From Bacteroidaceae bacterium (lineage in GTDB: Bacteria; Bacteroidota; Bacteroidia; Bacteroidales; Bacteroidaceae), in NCBI GenBank assembly GCA_017548075.1, contig JAFYNL010000001.1, forward strand, positions 24,997 through 88,996: DNA of 64,000 bases, in the 5' to 3' direction. The notes under the pieces are model-generated. The model was not told the origin of the DNA, did not search any database, and saw only the letters and a list, made by a program, of their open reading frames with translations. The position numbers and the translations under genes were made by a program. Below, in pieces: positions 25,124 through 34,401 of this stretch. Every line of letters starts with the position of its first letter. Within the stretch, counting starts at the first letter, position 1.

Positions 25124-25230
25124 AAACATTACACGTGATGTTTGCAAACATCGCACGCGAAAATGGCCAACGTCACACGTTAAAATCGTCGACGTAACAC
25201 GCTATGTTTGCAAACAACACTAATTGTTGA
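25124..25230. repeat. 22-bp-period intergenic repeat, copy E (degenerate)
   Basis: Units at 22-bp spacing carry ACACGTGATG, GCACGCGAAA, ACACGTTAAA and ACACGCTATG, with GTTTGCAAAC palindromes. The right end is CACTAATTGTTG. It is the most diverged copy and lies in the divergent region upstream of cysD. Confidence 0.75.
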
Positions 25231-25275
25231 GAAATAATATGTGCAAATATATTTGGCTTTTTGCTCACTTATTCG

Positions 25276-25283
25276 TAACTTTG
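25276..25283 (+). promoter_or_regulatory. -7 box for cysD (TAACTTTG)
   Basis: TAACTTTG followed by CAGG, 31 bases before the ATG at 25315. Confidence 0.75.
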
Positions 25284-25314
25284 CAGGCGAAAATGTAAAT
25301 GACTAAATAATTTA

Positions 25315-26223
25315 ATGGAAGAATATCGTTTAAGTCACCTGCAGGAACTCGAGGCTGAGTCGATTCACATCATCCGTGAGGTGGCGGCTGAGTTCGAGAA
25401 TCCTGTCATGCTCTACAGCATCGGCAAGGACAGCTCCGTGATGGTGCGACTGGCCGAGAAGGCTTTCGCTCCGGGCAAAGTGCCGTTCCCACTCATGCAC
25501 ATCGACAGCAAATGGAAGTTCCGCGAGATGATTGAGTTCCGCGACAGCTATGCCAAGGAGCACGGATGGAACCTGATTGTGGAGAGCAACATGGAAGCCT
25601 TCAACGCTGGCGTAGGGCCTTTCACTCATGGCAGCAAAGTGCATACCGACCTGATGAAGACAAAGGCGCTGCTCGATGCCCTGAACAAATGGAAGTTCGA
25701 TGCCGCTTTCGGTGGCGCTCGTCGTGATGAAGAAAAATCGAGAGCAAAGGAGCGCATCTTCAGCTTCCGTGACCAATTCAACCAGTGGGACCCCAAGAAC
25801 CAGCGACCTGAGCTTTGGGACATCTACAACAGCCGCGTCCACAAGGGCGAGAGCATCCGCGTCTTCCCCCTCAGCAACTGGACTGAGCTTGATGTCTGGC
25901 AGTACATCCGCCTCGAAAACATCCCCATCGTGCCCCTCTACTTCGCAAAGGAAAGGCCTTGTGTAGAGATTGACGGCAACCTCATCATGGCCGACGACGA
26001 CCGTTTGCCGAAGGAGCTTGTGCCGAAGATTCACAACCGCATGGTCCGCTTCCGCACACTTGGCTGCTGGCCTCTGACGGGAGCTGTAGAAAGCAACGCC
26101 ACCACCATAGAGGAGATTGTGGAAGAGATGATGACCACCACAAAGAGCGAACGCACAACCCGCGTCATCGACTTCGACCAGGAAGCCTCGATGGAGCAGA
26201 AAAAGAGGGAGGGATACTTCTGA
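25315..26223 (+). CDS. cysD: Sulfate adenylyltransferase subunit 2
   Basis: A 302-residue PP-loop ATPase subunit that joins sulfate and ATP to APS, driven by the GTPase CysN. The PP-loop is SIGKDSS at 35-41. Further family motifs are [45 protein letters not shown] and [12 protein letters not shown]. Length is normal. It starts the second half of the sulfate-activation set with its own -7 box. The spacer to cysN is filled by 7-bp repeats. Confidence 0.97.
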   Translation: MEEYRLSHLQELEAESIHIIREVAAEFENPVMLYSIGKDSSVMVRLAEKAFAPGKVPFPLMHIDSKWKFREMIEFRDSYAKEHGWNLIVESNMEAFNAGVGPFTHGSKVHTDLMKTKALLDALNKWKFDAAFGGARRDEEKSRAKERIFSFRDQFNQWDPKNQRPELWDIYNSRVHKGESIRVFPLSNWTELDVWQYIRLENIPIVPLYFAKERPCVEIDGNLIMADDDRLPKELVPKIHNRMVRFRTLGCWPLTGAVESNATTIEEIVEEMMTTTKSERTTRVIDFDQEASMEQKKREGYF

Positions 26224-26300
26224 GAAGAATGAAGAATGAAGAGTGAAGAGTGAAGAATTTGCTACCGCTCTAATGTTCAATGTTCAATTGTCAACGTTCA
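26223..26300. repeat. Two 7-bp tandem repeats between cysD and cysN
   Basis: Five GAAGAAT/GAAGAGT units (about 26224-26259) are followed by GTTCAAT, GTTCAAT, TGTCAAC, GTTCAAT units that run up to the cysN start codon. Confidence 0.75.
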
Positions 26301-27725
26301 ATGAAACAAAATATACGCGAATTCCTTGATGCTGACGAGCGAAAGTCGCTCCTCAGATTACTTACTGCCGGCAGTGTGGACGACGGAAAATCCACGCTCA
26401 TTGGTCGTCTGCTCTTCGATAGCAAGAAACTCTACGAGGACCAGTTGCAGGCTCTGGAGCGCGACTCCAAGCGTGTGGGCAATGCCGGTGCAGGACAAAT
26501 TGACTACGCTCTCCTACTCGATGGCTTGAAGGCTGAACGAGAAGAAGGCATCACCATCGATGTGGCTTATCGCTACTTCTCTACGAACCTGCGAAAGTTC
26601 ATCATTGCCGATACTCCGGGGCACGAGCAATACACCCGAAACATGATTACAGGCGGCTCTACTGCCAACCTCGCAATCATCCTCGTGGATGCCCGAACCG
26701 GTGTCATCACACAAACACGGCGCCACACCTTCCTCGTCTCGTTGCTCGGCATCAAACACATCGTTCTTGCCGTCAATAAGATGGACCTCGTGGACTTCTC
26801 GGAAGAGGTGTTCAACGACATCCGGGACGAGTACCTTGCCCTCACCAATCATCTTGGCATAGAGGATGTTACGTGCTTCCCCATCTCGGCTCTCGAAGGC
26901 GATAATGTGGTGGAAAAGAGCGACAGAACACCTTGGTTCGAGGGTGTTTCCCTGCTCGAGTTCCTTGAAACTGTCCCCATAGACCGCGACAGAAACATGC
27001 AGGACTTCCGTTTCCCAGTCCAGTACGTTTTGCGTCCCAACCTCGACTTCCGTGGCTTCTGCGGAAAGGTGGCAAGCGGCGTCATACACAAAGGCGACGA
27101 GATAATGGCTCTGCCCAGTCGCAAAACAAGTCGAGTGAAGAGCATCGTCACTTACGACGGCGAACTGGATTACGCTTTCTGTCCGCAATGCGTTACCATC
27201 ACTCTCGAAGACGAGATTGACATCAGCAGAGGCGAAATGCTCGTCAAACCCAACAATCTGCCCTTCATTGGTCGCCACCTTCAGACAAAGCTCGTATGGA
27301 TGGACGAAGAACCAATGGACCGCAGCAAGCAGTTCTTCCTCAAGGCAAACACAAACACAACTAGAGCCACTATCAGTGCAATCGATTACCGTATTGATGT
27401 GAACACAATGGAGCACTTGCCTGGAGCCGATTTCAAGCTCAACGAGATAGGTCAGGTGCAGATTACAACGGCAAAGACACTCTTCTTCGATGCTTACAAA
27501 AAGAACCGCGCAACTGGTGCTTTCGTCCTCATCGACCCCATCACAAACAACACAAGTGCAGTGGGAATGATTGAGAATCCGCTTGCCGAAGAAGACCTTT
27601 TGGAAGAGGATTTGCCAACGCTCGACCTTCCCAAGCTCGGCATCGGACCAGAGCACTACGAAGCCATCGAGAAGGCTGTGAAAGAGCTTAGTAAACAAGG
27701 ATTGGAGATTGTAATAAAGAAGTAA
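26301..27725 (+). CDS. cysN: Sulfate adenylyltransferase subunit 1 (GTPase)
   Basis: A 474-residue EF-Tu-like GTPase that couples GTP hydrolysis to APS formation by CysD. G1 is [10 protein letters not shown] (about 23-32), followed by [14 protein letters not shown]3 [13 protein letters not shown]4 NKMDL, and beta-barrel domains with [16 protein letters not shown]. There is no C-terminal APS kinase domain; that activity is the separate cysC. The ATG giving [10 protein letters not shown] was chosen; an in-frame start 21 bases upstream would translate the repeat. The sulfotransferase starts one base after its stop codon. Confidence 0.96.
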   Translation: MKQNIREFLDADERKSLLRLLTAGSVDDGKSTLIGRLLFDSKKLYEDQLQALERDSKRVGNAGAGQIDYALLLDGLKAEREEGITIDVAYRYFSTNLRKFIIADTPGHEQYTRNMITGGSTANLAIILVDARTGVITQTRRHTFLVSLLGIKHIVLAVNKMDLVDFSEEVFNDIRDEYLALTNHLGIEDVTCFPISALEGDNVVEKSDRTPWFEGVSLLEFLETVPIDRDRNMQDFRFPVQYVLRPNLDFRGFCGKVASGVIHKGDEIMALPSRKTSRVKSIVTYDGELDYAFCPQCVTITLEDEIDISRGEMLVKPNNLPFIGRHLQTKLVWMDEEPMDRSKQFFLKANTNTTRATISAIDYRIDVNTMEHLPGADFKLNEIGQVQITTAKTLFFDAYKKNRATGAFVLIDPITNNTSAVGMIENPLAEEDLLEEDLPTLDLPKLGIGPEHYEAIEKAVKELSKQGLEIVIKK

Positions 27726-27726
27726 A

Positions 27727-28836
27727 ATGGGCCTATTTAAATTCGACGCACTTCCTGTAAACACCCTCGTCGGAGCCGATTGGAAGACATTCAAGAAAAT
27801 AACCGAAGGTCAGCATATCGCTAAGGACAAGAAGTCAAGTTACCGACTCACTAAAACCATCTGCCGCATCCTTAGTCCTTTTGTAGCTTTACAAGAACGA
27901 AAGTATCGTAAGCAATTAGCAGACAAGCCCTTACAGAATGACCCCGTTTTCATCCTTGGTCATTGGAGAAGCGGCACGACTTTCGTCCACAACATCTTCG
28001 CTCAAGACAAACATTTCGGCTACACAACGACCTATCAGACCGTCTTTCCGCACTATATCATGTCGATGCAAGGTCTGTTCAAGCCATGCATGAAAGTATT
28101 CATGCCCAATAAGCGCCCAACAGACAACATGGAATTGGCTCCCGATCTTCCTCAAGAAGAAGAATTCTCGCTTGCCAACATGACACCCTACAATTACTAC
28201 AACTTCTGGTTCTTCCCCGAAAGGATGCAGGAGTGGTGCGACCGCTTCCTGACCTTCAAAAATATCAAAGACGACGAGTTGCAGGAGTTCAAGCAGACCT
28301 TCGAAAAGCTTGTAAAGATAAGCCTTTGGAATACTGGCGGCACTCAATACTTGAGCAAGAATCCACCCCACACAGGTCGCATCAAAGCCCTTACGGAACT
28401 CTTCCCAAATGCGAAGTTCGTCTATCTGATGCGCAATCCCTACACTGTCTTCGAGAGCACAAGGTCCTTCTTCCTCAACACCATCAAGCCCCTGGAGTTC
28501 CACACCATTACAGACGAAGAGATGGAGCAGAACATCCTTCGCAACTACATGGAACTCTATCATGCCTATAAGGAACAGAAGCAAGTTCTACCCGAAGGTG
28601 CACTCTATGAGGTCCGCTTTGAAGACATCGAGCAAGATGCATTGGCCATCACGGAAGACATCTACAAAAAACTCGATATTCCCGGTTGGGAAGAAGCAAA
28701 GCCTGCAATCGAGAAGTACATCCAAAGCAAGAAGGGTTACAAGAAGAATAAGTATCAATATGACCCTCGAACTGTTCAACTCGTGAACGAACATTGGGGC
28801 GAAGTTCTCGACGAATGGGGCTACGAAAGGCTATAA
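27727..28836 (+). CDS. PAPS-dependent sulfotransferase
   Basis: A 369-residue sulfotransferase-fold protein. The 5'-phosphosulfate loop is ILGHWRSGTTFVHN (about 76-89), the 3'-phosphate site is FVYLMRNPYTVFESTRS, and a candidate catalytic residue lies in YTTTYQTVFPHY. The C-terminal region is YKKNKYQYDP, basic, as in substrate- or PAPS-lid segments. There is no signal peptide, so it is cytosolic. The gene is one base after cysN, so PAPS supply and use are in one transcript. As I recall, Bacteroides thetaiotaomicron has a similar cluster whose sulfotransferase (BT_0416) sulfonates cholesterol and steroids. Homology to that enzyme is likely but the substrate here is unproven; lipids such as sulfonated sphingolipids are an alternative. 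Confidence 0.88.
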   Translation: MGLFKFDALPVNTLVGADWKTFKKITEGQHIAKDKKSSYRLTKTICRILSPFVALQERKYRKQLADKPLQNDPVFILGHWRSGTTFVHNIFAQDKHFGYTTTYQTVFPHYIMSMQGLFKPCMKVFMPNKRPTDNMELAPDLPQEEEFSLANMTPYNYYNFWFFPERMQEWCDRFLTFKNIKDDELQEFKQTFEKLVKISLWNTGGTQYLSKNPPHTGRIKALTELFPNAKFVYLMRNPYTVFESTRSFFLNTIKPLEFHTITDEEMEQNILRNYMELYHAYKEQKQVLPEGALYEVRFEDIEQDALAITEDIYKKLDIPGWEEAKPAIEKYIQSKKGYKKNKYQYDPRTVQLVNEHWGEVLDEWGYERL

Positions 28837-28924
28837 AACGCACTCAAAACACCTCAGAATTACTTTTTTAGCACAAAAACACAAAATTTTGAATTAGGTT
28901 TTTTGAATTTTAAATTATTAGTCT

Positions 28925-28932
28925 TACCTTTG
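28925..28932 (+). promoter_or_regulatory. -7 box for HU gene (TACCTTTG)
   Basis: TACCTTTG followed by CATC, with a leader of about 45 bases before the ATG at 28981. Confidence 0.75.
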
Positions 28933-28980
28933 CATCACTTTTCCGAACAAATCGTATAATTACATATAAAACAAACAATT

Positions 28981-29262
28981 ATGACTAAAATTGAACTTGT
29001 AAAGAAAGTCGCCGAAAAGACTGGCATCGACCAGCCCACAGCATTGGCTGCTGTAGAAGGCTTCATCGACTCACTCAAGGAGTCTCTCATTCAGAAGGAA
29101 AACGTGTATATCCGCGGCTGGGGTACTTGGACACTCAAACATCGCGCTAAGAAGACTGCACGCAATATCACCAAGAATACGACTATCGTTATTCCTGCTC
29201 ACGATATTCCTTACTTCAAGCCCTGCAAGGACTTCCAGGATGCAGTGGGTAAGAAGAAATAA
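28981..29262 (+). CDS. HU-family DNA-binding protein
   Basis: A 93-residue nucleoid protein of the HU/IHF fold. It has the dimerising helices (MTKIELVKKVAEKTGIDQPT), the beta-arm signature RGWGTWTLKHRAKKTARNI, and a Pro-containing arm tip replaced by TTIVIPAHDIPYFKPCKDF. It bends and coats DNA without much sequence specificity. It is monocistronic: its own -7 box precedes it and two hairpins follow. A Cys near the C-terminus (KPCKDF) is unusual but not diagnostic. Confidence 0.95.
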   Translation: MTKIELVKKVAEKTGIDQPTALAAVEGFIDSLKESLIQKENVYIRGWGTWTLKHRAKKTARNITKNTTIVIPAHDIPYFKPCKDFQDAVGKKK

Positions 29263-29277
29263 TAAACCACACACAAA

Positions 29278-29332
29278 CCTCCCCCATTAAGGGGAGGCTT
29301 AATAAGCTTCCTCAAAACGGGAAGCTTTTTTT
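29278..29332 (+). terminator. Two hairpins in tandem after HU gene
   Basis: The first hairpin is CCTCCCC/GGGGAGG (7 bp, 29278-29297). The second is AAGCTTCC/GGAAGCTT (8 bp, 29304-29327), followed by seven T. The second is a classic rho-independent terminator. Confidence 0.9.
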
Positions 29333-29347
29333 ATATATAATAGAATC

Positions 29348-31663
29348 ATGAAGAAATATATTTTATTCAGTCTGTTGTCGGTTGTCTCTTGTCTGTTGTC
29401 CGCACAAGGCGTAATAGACTATGTCAATCCCATCATCGGCACAAACGGCATGGGACACACTTTCCCTGGTGCTTGCGTACCATTTGGTATTGTGCAGCTA
29501 AGTCCTGAAACAGATACGATTCCTCACAATGTGGATGGCCGCTATCAAGGCAGAGTCTATGAGTACTGCGCAGGCTATCAACACAAGGACAAGACCATCG
29601 TGGGCTTCTCTCACACTCATCTTTCTGGCACAGGCCACTCTGATTTGGGCGACATTCTCATCATGCCTACAACAGGTAAGATACAAACGAATCCGGGTAC
29701 AGCAAATAATCCGGAGGCTGGCTATCGTTCTCGCTTCTCTCACGACACAGAGAAATGCACTCCTGGCTACTACGAGGTGAAGCTCGAGGACTACGACATT
29801 CTTGCTCAATTGACCGCGACACAGAGAGTCGGCGTTCATCAATACACTTTCCCAAAAGAAGAGGCTCAGTTTATTCTCGACCTTGGTCACGGCATCTACA
29901 ACTACGATGGCAAGACGCTTTGGAGCTATCTTCGCGTTGAGAACGATACACTTCTCACGGGCTATCGCATCACAAATGGTTGGGCAAGACAGAACTACAC
30001 TTACTTCGCCATCTCGCTTTCCGAGCCTATTCAGCAGTATGGCTACAAGGACAAGCAAAGGATGAAGTATTCGGGCTTCTGGCGCAAGAACGACATTCAT
30101 CACAACTTCCCAGATATGGCTGGCCGAGAAATGACGGCTTACTTCCAGACAAAGCTTCCTGCAAGCCACAAGTTGACTATCAAGGTTGCACTTTCTGCAG
30201 TTAGTCAGAGTGGTGCTCTTGCCAACCTCAAAGCAGAGGCAGCAGATCTCACTTTTGAGCAAGCCAAGGCAAAAGCCACAGAGCAATGGACGAAGGAACT
30301 CACTGGGCTTGAAATTGAAGGTACAGACGACCAGAAAGCTCTGTTCTACACTTCCCTCTATCACACTATGATTAACCCCTCTGTCTATATGGATGTGGAC
30401 GGAAAGTATCGTGGCAACGATATGGAAATTCATCAGGCCGATAGTTTCACAAACTACACCATCTTCTCTCTTTGGGACACTTATCGTGCTGAGCATCCGC
30501 TACTTAACCTCATCAAGCCAAAACAAGGAGCCGATATGGCTGAGAGCATGATTCGCATTCAGCAACAAAGCGCGCTCCACCTCTTGCCCGTTTGGTATCT
30601 GATGGCAAACGAAGGCTGGTGCATGAGCGGCTATCATTCGGTTGCAGTCCTTTCTGATGTCGCCAAAAAACTCGGTATAAAGGACAAGAAAGCTATGCTT
30701 GAAGCAATGAAAGCTACTGCCAACTCCAAGTGGATGGAAGGCCTCACAGATTACATTCAATACGGCTATGTGCCTTATGATAGATGTGGTACGAGTGCAA
30801 GCAACACACTTGAATATGCTTATGACGACTGGGCAATCTATCAGGCGGCTCTTGATGCAGGCGATAACGAAATGGCTGAGACCTTCAAGAAGCGTGCCCT
30901 TAATTATAAGAATGTGTTCAATCCCGCTTTAGGCCTCGCTTGTCCGAAGTACAAGGACGGCAGTTGGAAGAAGGATTTCTCTCCTCTTCAGACCTATGGC
31001 GAAGGCTTTATCGAGGGCAATAGTGCCAACTATTCGTTCCATGTTCCACATGATGTGAAGGGTATGATTGCGTGCTTTGGTGGCGACAAGAAGTTCATCG
31101 AACGTCTCGACAATCTCTTTGCTGAGCCTCTCGACAAGAAGTATTACGAGGATAACGAGGACATCGAGGAAGAATGTCTGCTTGGCGGTTACGTTCACGG
31201 CAACGAGCCCAGCCATCATATTCCTTATCTGTATGCATGGACTTCTCAACCATGGAAGGCTCAGTACTGGCTTCGCGAGATTATGAACCACATGTATGTC
31301 AACAACATAGATGGTCTTCATGGTAATGACGACTGCGGACAAATGTCGGCTTGGTACATCTTTACGGCAATGGGTTTCTATCCTGTTTGTCCAGGAAGCG
31401 ACCAATATGTGCTTGGAGCACCTTATGTTCCGAGCTGCAAACTCACCCTTCCCAATGGAAAAACCTTCCTCATCAAGGCTCCAGGAGTCAGCGATAAGAA
31501 GCGTTATGTAAAGGAAGTGAAGCTCAACGGAAAGACGTATGACAAACTTTATCTCACGCATTCAGACATCATGAACGGAGGCACGCTCGAATTCGTCATG
31601 AGTCCCACTCCCAACAAAAAGCGTTGCATTACCACAGGCAAGCCCTACTCTCTTAGTGACTAA
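29348..31663 (+). CDS. GH92 alpha-mannosidase
   Basis: A 771-residue exported enzyme of the calcium-dependent exo-alpha-mannosidase family. The signal peptide is MKKYILFSLLSVVSCLLSAQ. Family landmarks are IDYVNPIIGTNGMGHTFPGA near the start, GFSHTHLSGTGHSDLGD, YTSLYHTMINPS, FSLWDTYRAEHP, and FIEGNSANYSFHVPHD with E556 at the position I expect for the general acid. GNDDCGQMSAWY carries D661/D662, near the expected base. The signal peptide coding region is itself a 7-bp repeat. It probably trims mannose from N-glycans or fungal mannan. It is not part of an evident polysaccharide locus; it stands between HU and a redox pair. Confidence 0.94.
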   Translation: MKKYILFSLLSVVSCLLSAQGVIDYVNPIIGTNGMGHTFPGACVPFGIVQLSPETDTIPHNVDGRYQGRVYEYCAGYQHKDKTIVGFSHTHLSGTGHSDLGDILIMPTTGKIQTNPGTANNPEAGYRSRFSHDTEKCTPGYYEVKLEDYDILAQLTATQRVGVHQYTFPKEEAQFILDLGHGIYNYDGKTLWSYLRVENDTLLTGYRITNGWARQNYTYFAISLSEPIQQYGYKDKQRMKYSGFWRKNDIHHNFPDMAGREMTAYFQTKLPASHKLTIKVALSAVSQSGALANLKAEAADLTFEQAKAKATEQWTKELTGLEIEGTDDQKALFYTSLYHTMINPSVYMDVDGKYRGNDMEIHQADSFTNYTIFSLWDTYRAEHPLLNLIKPKQGADMAESMIRIQQQSALHLLPVWYLMANEGWCMSGYHSVAVLSDVAKKLGIKDKKAMLEAMKATANSKWMEGLTDYIQYGYVPYDRCGTSASNTLEYAYDDWAIYQAALDAGDNEMAETFKKRALNYKNVFNPALGLACPKYKDGSWKKDFSPLQTYGEGFIEGNSANYSFHVPHDVKGMIACFGGDKKFIERLDNLFAEPLDKKYYEDNEDIEEECLLGGYVHGNEPSHHIPYLYAWTSQPWKAQYWLREIMNHMYVNNIDGLHGNDDCGQMSAWYIFTAMGFYPVCPGSDQYVLGAPYVPSCKLTLPNGKTFLIKAPGVSDKKRYVKEVKLNGKTYDKLYLTHSDIMNGGTLEFVMSPTPNKKRCITTGKPYSLSD

Positions 31664-31731
31664 GTATCAAACATCGGATTAAACCATTTCGTTTCGCGCG
31701 TGTCATAATTATATATAAAAAGGGTTTGGAC

Positions 31732-33120
31732 ATGAAAAAGAAATGCAATGATGCACACGAGATGAATCGTCGCCAGTTCTTGGAGCGATTAGGCATTGGT
31801 TCGGCCACAGCTATATCGTTGATGGCAGTTGGACCTTTGCAAGTTATTGCTTCGCCTAGCACAGTCAGGAAGGCTCTCGAAGATGATACTTCTGAGGGAG
31901 TGAAGATGACTTACCGCACACAAAACGGTACAGGCGAGAAAATCTCTTTACTTGGCTTCGGCATGATGCGCTTGCCTCGCGAGCAGGAACAGGTTAACGA
32001 ACTGGTGGATTACGCTCTGGCTCATGGAGTTAACTACTTTGATACTGCCCCTATGTATGGTGGAGGCAGCAACGAAACAGCCACAGGTATTGCCCTGAGT
32101 CGCCATCCTCGCAACACTTATTATGTTGCAACAAAGATGTCCAACCAGAACGAAGCACTTTGGGACTTTGAGAAAGCCAAGGAGATGTACGAGAACTCGT
32201 TCCGCAAGTTGCAAGTGGACTACATCGACTATTACCTGTTGCATAGCGTTGGTGGTGGCGGTTTAGACAATCTGAAAGGACGCTTCATCAACAACGGACT
32301 CTTGGATTTCCTCTTGGAAGAGCGTAAAGCTGGTCGCATCCGTCATCTTGGCTTCAGCTATCATGGCGATGTGAAGGTATTCGATTGGTTGCTCGACAAC
32401 AACGACAAATATCATTGGGACTTCGTACAAATCCAGATGAACTACCTCGACTGGAATTATGCACAAAGACGAGGAAGGCGTGGCAGAGGTGATGCAAATG
32501 CTGAATATCTCTATGACAGACTCGAGAAGTTGGGTATTCAAGCAGTCATTATGGAGCCATTAAGAGGTGGTTCTCTTGCAAATGTGAATGACGATGTTCG
32601 TGAGCAATTGAGTCGTGCCCGTAAGGACGACACACCTGCAAAGTGGGGCTTCCGTTGGGTAGCTTCTCATCCAGATGTTCTGACTACCTTGAGCGGCATG
32701 AATCGTATGGAGCACCTCAAAGAGAACTTGGAAACCTTTTCGCCACTTGACCCGTGTACCACAGTGGATAATGAGCTTTTGGCTCGCATCGCAGATAAAA
32801 TGGCAGGTCTTCCAACCATTGGATGCACCACTTGTGCATATTGTATGCCTTGCAAACATGGCGTCGATATTCCTGGCAATTTTGCTTTCTATAACAAGGC
32901 TGTCGTAGAAGGTAGTTTGCCTCTCCCCGATAGTTCTGCACCTGATTTCGAAGAAAAGCGACAGGCTTATGTTGCCGCATATCAAGCTGCAATTCCAAGC
33001 AAAGCAAGAGCAAACAGATGTCAAGACTGCGGAGAATGTCTAAGTAAATGTCCGCAACAACTTCCCATCCCAACGAACTTGAGCAAACTCGTAGAGATGA
33101 CAAGAAAGAAACAAGCATAA
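31732..33120 (+). CDS. Exported aldo/keto reductase with two 4Fe-4S ferredoxin motifs
   Basis: A 462-residue protein. The N-terminus has a twin-arginine-type motif (NRRQFLERLG) followed by a hydrophobic stretch, so Tat export is likely. The aldo/keto reductase barrel follows, with the catalytic Asp/Tyr in YFDTAPMYGGG and Lys in YYVATKM, plus YIDYYLLHSVG. The C-terminus carries Cys clusters, CTTCAYCMPCKHGVDIP and CQDCGECLSKCPQQLPIP, for one or two Fe-S centres. The ATG at 31732 was chosen. An FMN-binding protein starts 10 bases downstream, suggesting an envelope electron-transfer pair. The substrate is unknown. Confidence 0.88.
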   Translation: MKKKCNDAHEMNRRQFLERLGIGSATAISLMAVGPLQVIASPSTVRKALEDDTSEGVKMTYRTQNGTGEKISLLGFGMMRLPREQEQVNELVDYALAHGVNYFDTAPMYGGGSNETATGIALSRHPRNTYYVATKMSNQNEALWDFEKAKEMYENSFRKLQVDYIDYYLLHSVGGGGLDNLKGRFINNGLLDFLLEERKAGRIRHLGFSYHGDVKVFDWLLDNNDKYHWDFVQIQMNYLDWNYAQRRGRRGRGDANAEYLYDRLEKLGIQAVIMEPLRGGSLANVNDDVREQLSRARKDDTPAKWGFRWVASHPDVLTTLSGMNRMEHLKENLETFSPLDPCTTVDNELLARIADKMAGLPTIGCTTCAYCMPCKHGVDIPGNFAFYNKAVVEGSLPLPDSSAPDFEEKRQAYVAAYQAAIPSKARANRCQDCGECLSKCPQQLPIPTNLSKLVEMTRKKQA

Positions 33121-33130
33121 AAGAATCGAA

Positions 33131-33538
33131 ATGAACAAGAATAGAATACTGATTTCGTTTGCTCTCATCGGAGCATTCTTCTTCCTTACAAGTCAAACTA
33201 CAAACGAACCGATACTGACTAAACAGAAAGACATTACCATCATCAACACTACATCCCTTGCCACAGACATAGAAGGATATGTTGCTCAAACACCCGTAAA
33301 GGTCTACATACAAGGCGATAAAGTATTGCGAATCGAGGCTCTCGAGAACGAAGAAACGCCGAAGTACTTCGATATGGTGGTAAAAGGTCTCCTCAAGAAA
33401 TGGAATGGAAAGCCTGTCAAGGTTGCTGAAAAGCAGAAGGTGGACGTTGTTACAGGCGCAACTGTTTCGTCTGAAGCTGTTATAGAAAACGTTCGGCGAG
33501 GCATCAGCTATTACATCTACGCTAATAAAAAGAAGTAA
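33131..33538 (+). CDS. Exported FMN-binding domain protein
   Basis: A 135-residue protein with an N-terminal signal or anchor (about residues 5-20, ILISFALIGAFFFLTS). The FMN_bind domain has the flavinylation-type motif DVVTGATVSSEAV, in which the Thr of TGAT is expected to carry FMN covalently, added by ApbE. It resembles small periplasmic subunits of NqrC/RnfG type. Coupling to the upstream Fe-S aldo/keto reductase is inferred from the 10-base spacing and shared export. No apbE is visible in the window. A terminator follows. Confidence 0.85.
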   Translation: MNKNRILISFALIGAFFFLTSQTTNEPILTKQKDITIINTTSLATDIEGYVAQTPVKVYIQGDKVLRIEALENEETPKYFDMVVKGLLKKWNGKPVKVAEKQKVDVVTGATVSSEAVIENVRRGISYYIYANKKK

Positions 33539-33558
33539 GAAATCACAAACTGCAAAGC

Positions 33559-33594
33559 AAACCCCGAAAGTCCATCAAACGACTCTCGGGGTTT
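33559..33594. terminator. Bidirectional hairpin terminator
   Basis: AAACCCCGA at 33559-33567 pairs with TCGGGGTTT at 33586-33594, with an inner AGTC/GACT. It lies between the 3' end of the FMN protein and the 3' end of tRNA-Gly and can serve both; neither side has a long T run. Confidence 0.75.
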
Positions 33595-33614
33595 ATCATT
33601 CTCATTCGCAACAG

Positions 33615-33687
33615 AGCGATAGACGGGGCTCGAACCCGCGACCTTTGGCTTGGGAAGCCAAAGCTCTACCAACTGAGCTACTATCGC
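33615..33687 (-). tRNA. tRNA-Gly (anticodon CCC)
   Basis: A 73-base cloverleaf on the minus strand. The acceptor is GCGATAG/CTATCGC, the D arm is GCTCAGTTGGTAGAGC, the anticodon stem is TTGGC/GCCAA with loop TTCCCAA, and the T arm has loop TTCGAGC. The discriminator is T as usual for Gly. CCA is not encoded. Confidence 0.95.
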
Positions 33688-33706
33688 AATTGTATGTTTC
33701 TCGCTA

Positions 33707-33714
33707 CAAAGTTA
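33707..33714 (-). promoter_or_regulatory. -7 box for tRNA-Gly (TAACTTTG)
   Basis: A TAnnTTTG match on the minus strand, 19 bases before the mature 5' end. Confidence 0.7.
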
Positions 33715-33778
33715 CGAAAAAATAGTTAAAGGATAATAAATAATAAAGGAAAAACATTCATTGTATGCAGAAAAACAC

Positions 33779-33786
33779 TATATTTG
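33779..33786 (+). promoter_or_regulatory. -7 box for rubrerythrin (TATATTTG)
   Basis: A TAnnTTTG match with a 54-base leader. The leader is A/C/T-rich and nearly repeats every 7 bases (AACTTA/AAACCT-like). Confidence 0.7.
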
Positions 33787-33840
33787 CATCAAATATAACT
33801 CATAAACATATTAACTTACAAACCTAAAAACTTAACCATT

Positions 33841-34398
33841 ATGAAGAAGAAATTCATTTGCGCCGTTTGTGGATATATCTATGAAGGCGATGCAGCTCCC
33901 GAACAATGCCCAATCTGTAAGGCTCCTGCCTCTAAGTTTTCTGAACTGAAAGATGATGGAGATGTTACATATGCTACCGTTCACAAGATTGGCGACGGCA
34001 AGCCTGAAGGTGTTTCAGAGGAGATGATTAACGACCTGAGAGCCCACTTCAACGGAGAATGTGGCGAGGTTGGTATGTATCTGGCAATGGCTCGTCAGGC
34101 TGACCGCGAAGGTTATCCCGAGATTGCTGAGGCTTTCAAGCGTTATGCTTTCGAAGAGGCTGATCATGCAAGCCGCTTCGCAGAGTTGCTTGGCGAGTGT
34201 GTTTGGGACACTAAGACAAATCTTGAAAAGCGCGCAGCTGCTGAGGCTGGTGCTTGCGAGGACAAGTTCCGCATCGCTAAGAATGCTAAGGCTGCAGGCT
34301 TTGATGCCATTCACGACACGGTTCACGAGATGGCTAAGGACGAAGCCCGTCATGGTGCTGGCTTCGCAGGCTTGCTGAAACGCTACTTCGGCAAGTAA
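33841..34398 (+). CDS. Reverse rubrerythrin (peroxide-scavenging)
   Basis: A 185-residue non-haem iron protein. The N-terminal rubredoxin domain has [11 protein letters not shown] and CPICKAP. A four-helix diiron domain follows, with Glu/His ligands in [31 protein letters not shown] and [10 protein letters not shown]. The rubredoxin-first order defines the reverse type found in anaerobes. It reduces hydrogen peroxide at the expense of NADH through rubredoxin-type electron carriers. It is monocistronic with its own -7 box, and its stop is 3 bases from the stop of the converging acetyltransferase. Confidence 0.94.
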   Translation: MKKKFICAVCGYIYEGDAAPEQCPICKAPASKFSELKDDGDVTYATVHKIGDGKPEGVSEEMINDLRAHFNGECGEVGMYLAMARQADREGYPEIAEAFKRYAFEEADHASRFAELLGECVWDTKTNLEKRAAAEAGACEDKFRIAKNAKAAGFDAIHDTVHEMAKDEARHGAGFAGLLKRYFGK

Positions 34399-34401
34399 AC
34401 T

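Noticed and set aside
26514-27794. 426-residue minus-strand frame over cysN
   Set aside because: It is antisense to the conserved GTPase, without features of its own.
28837-28980. Riboswitch or small RNA in the HU leader
   Set aside because: The leader is short and A/T-rich with no convincing conserved structure beyond the -7 box.
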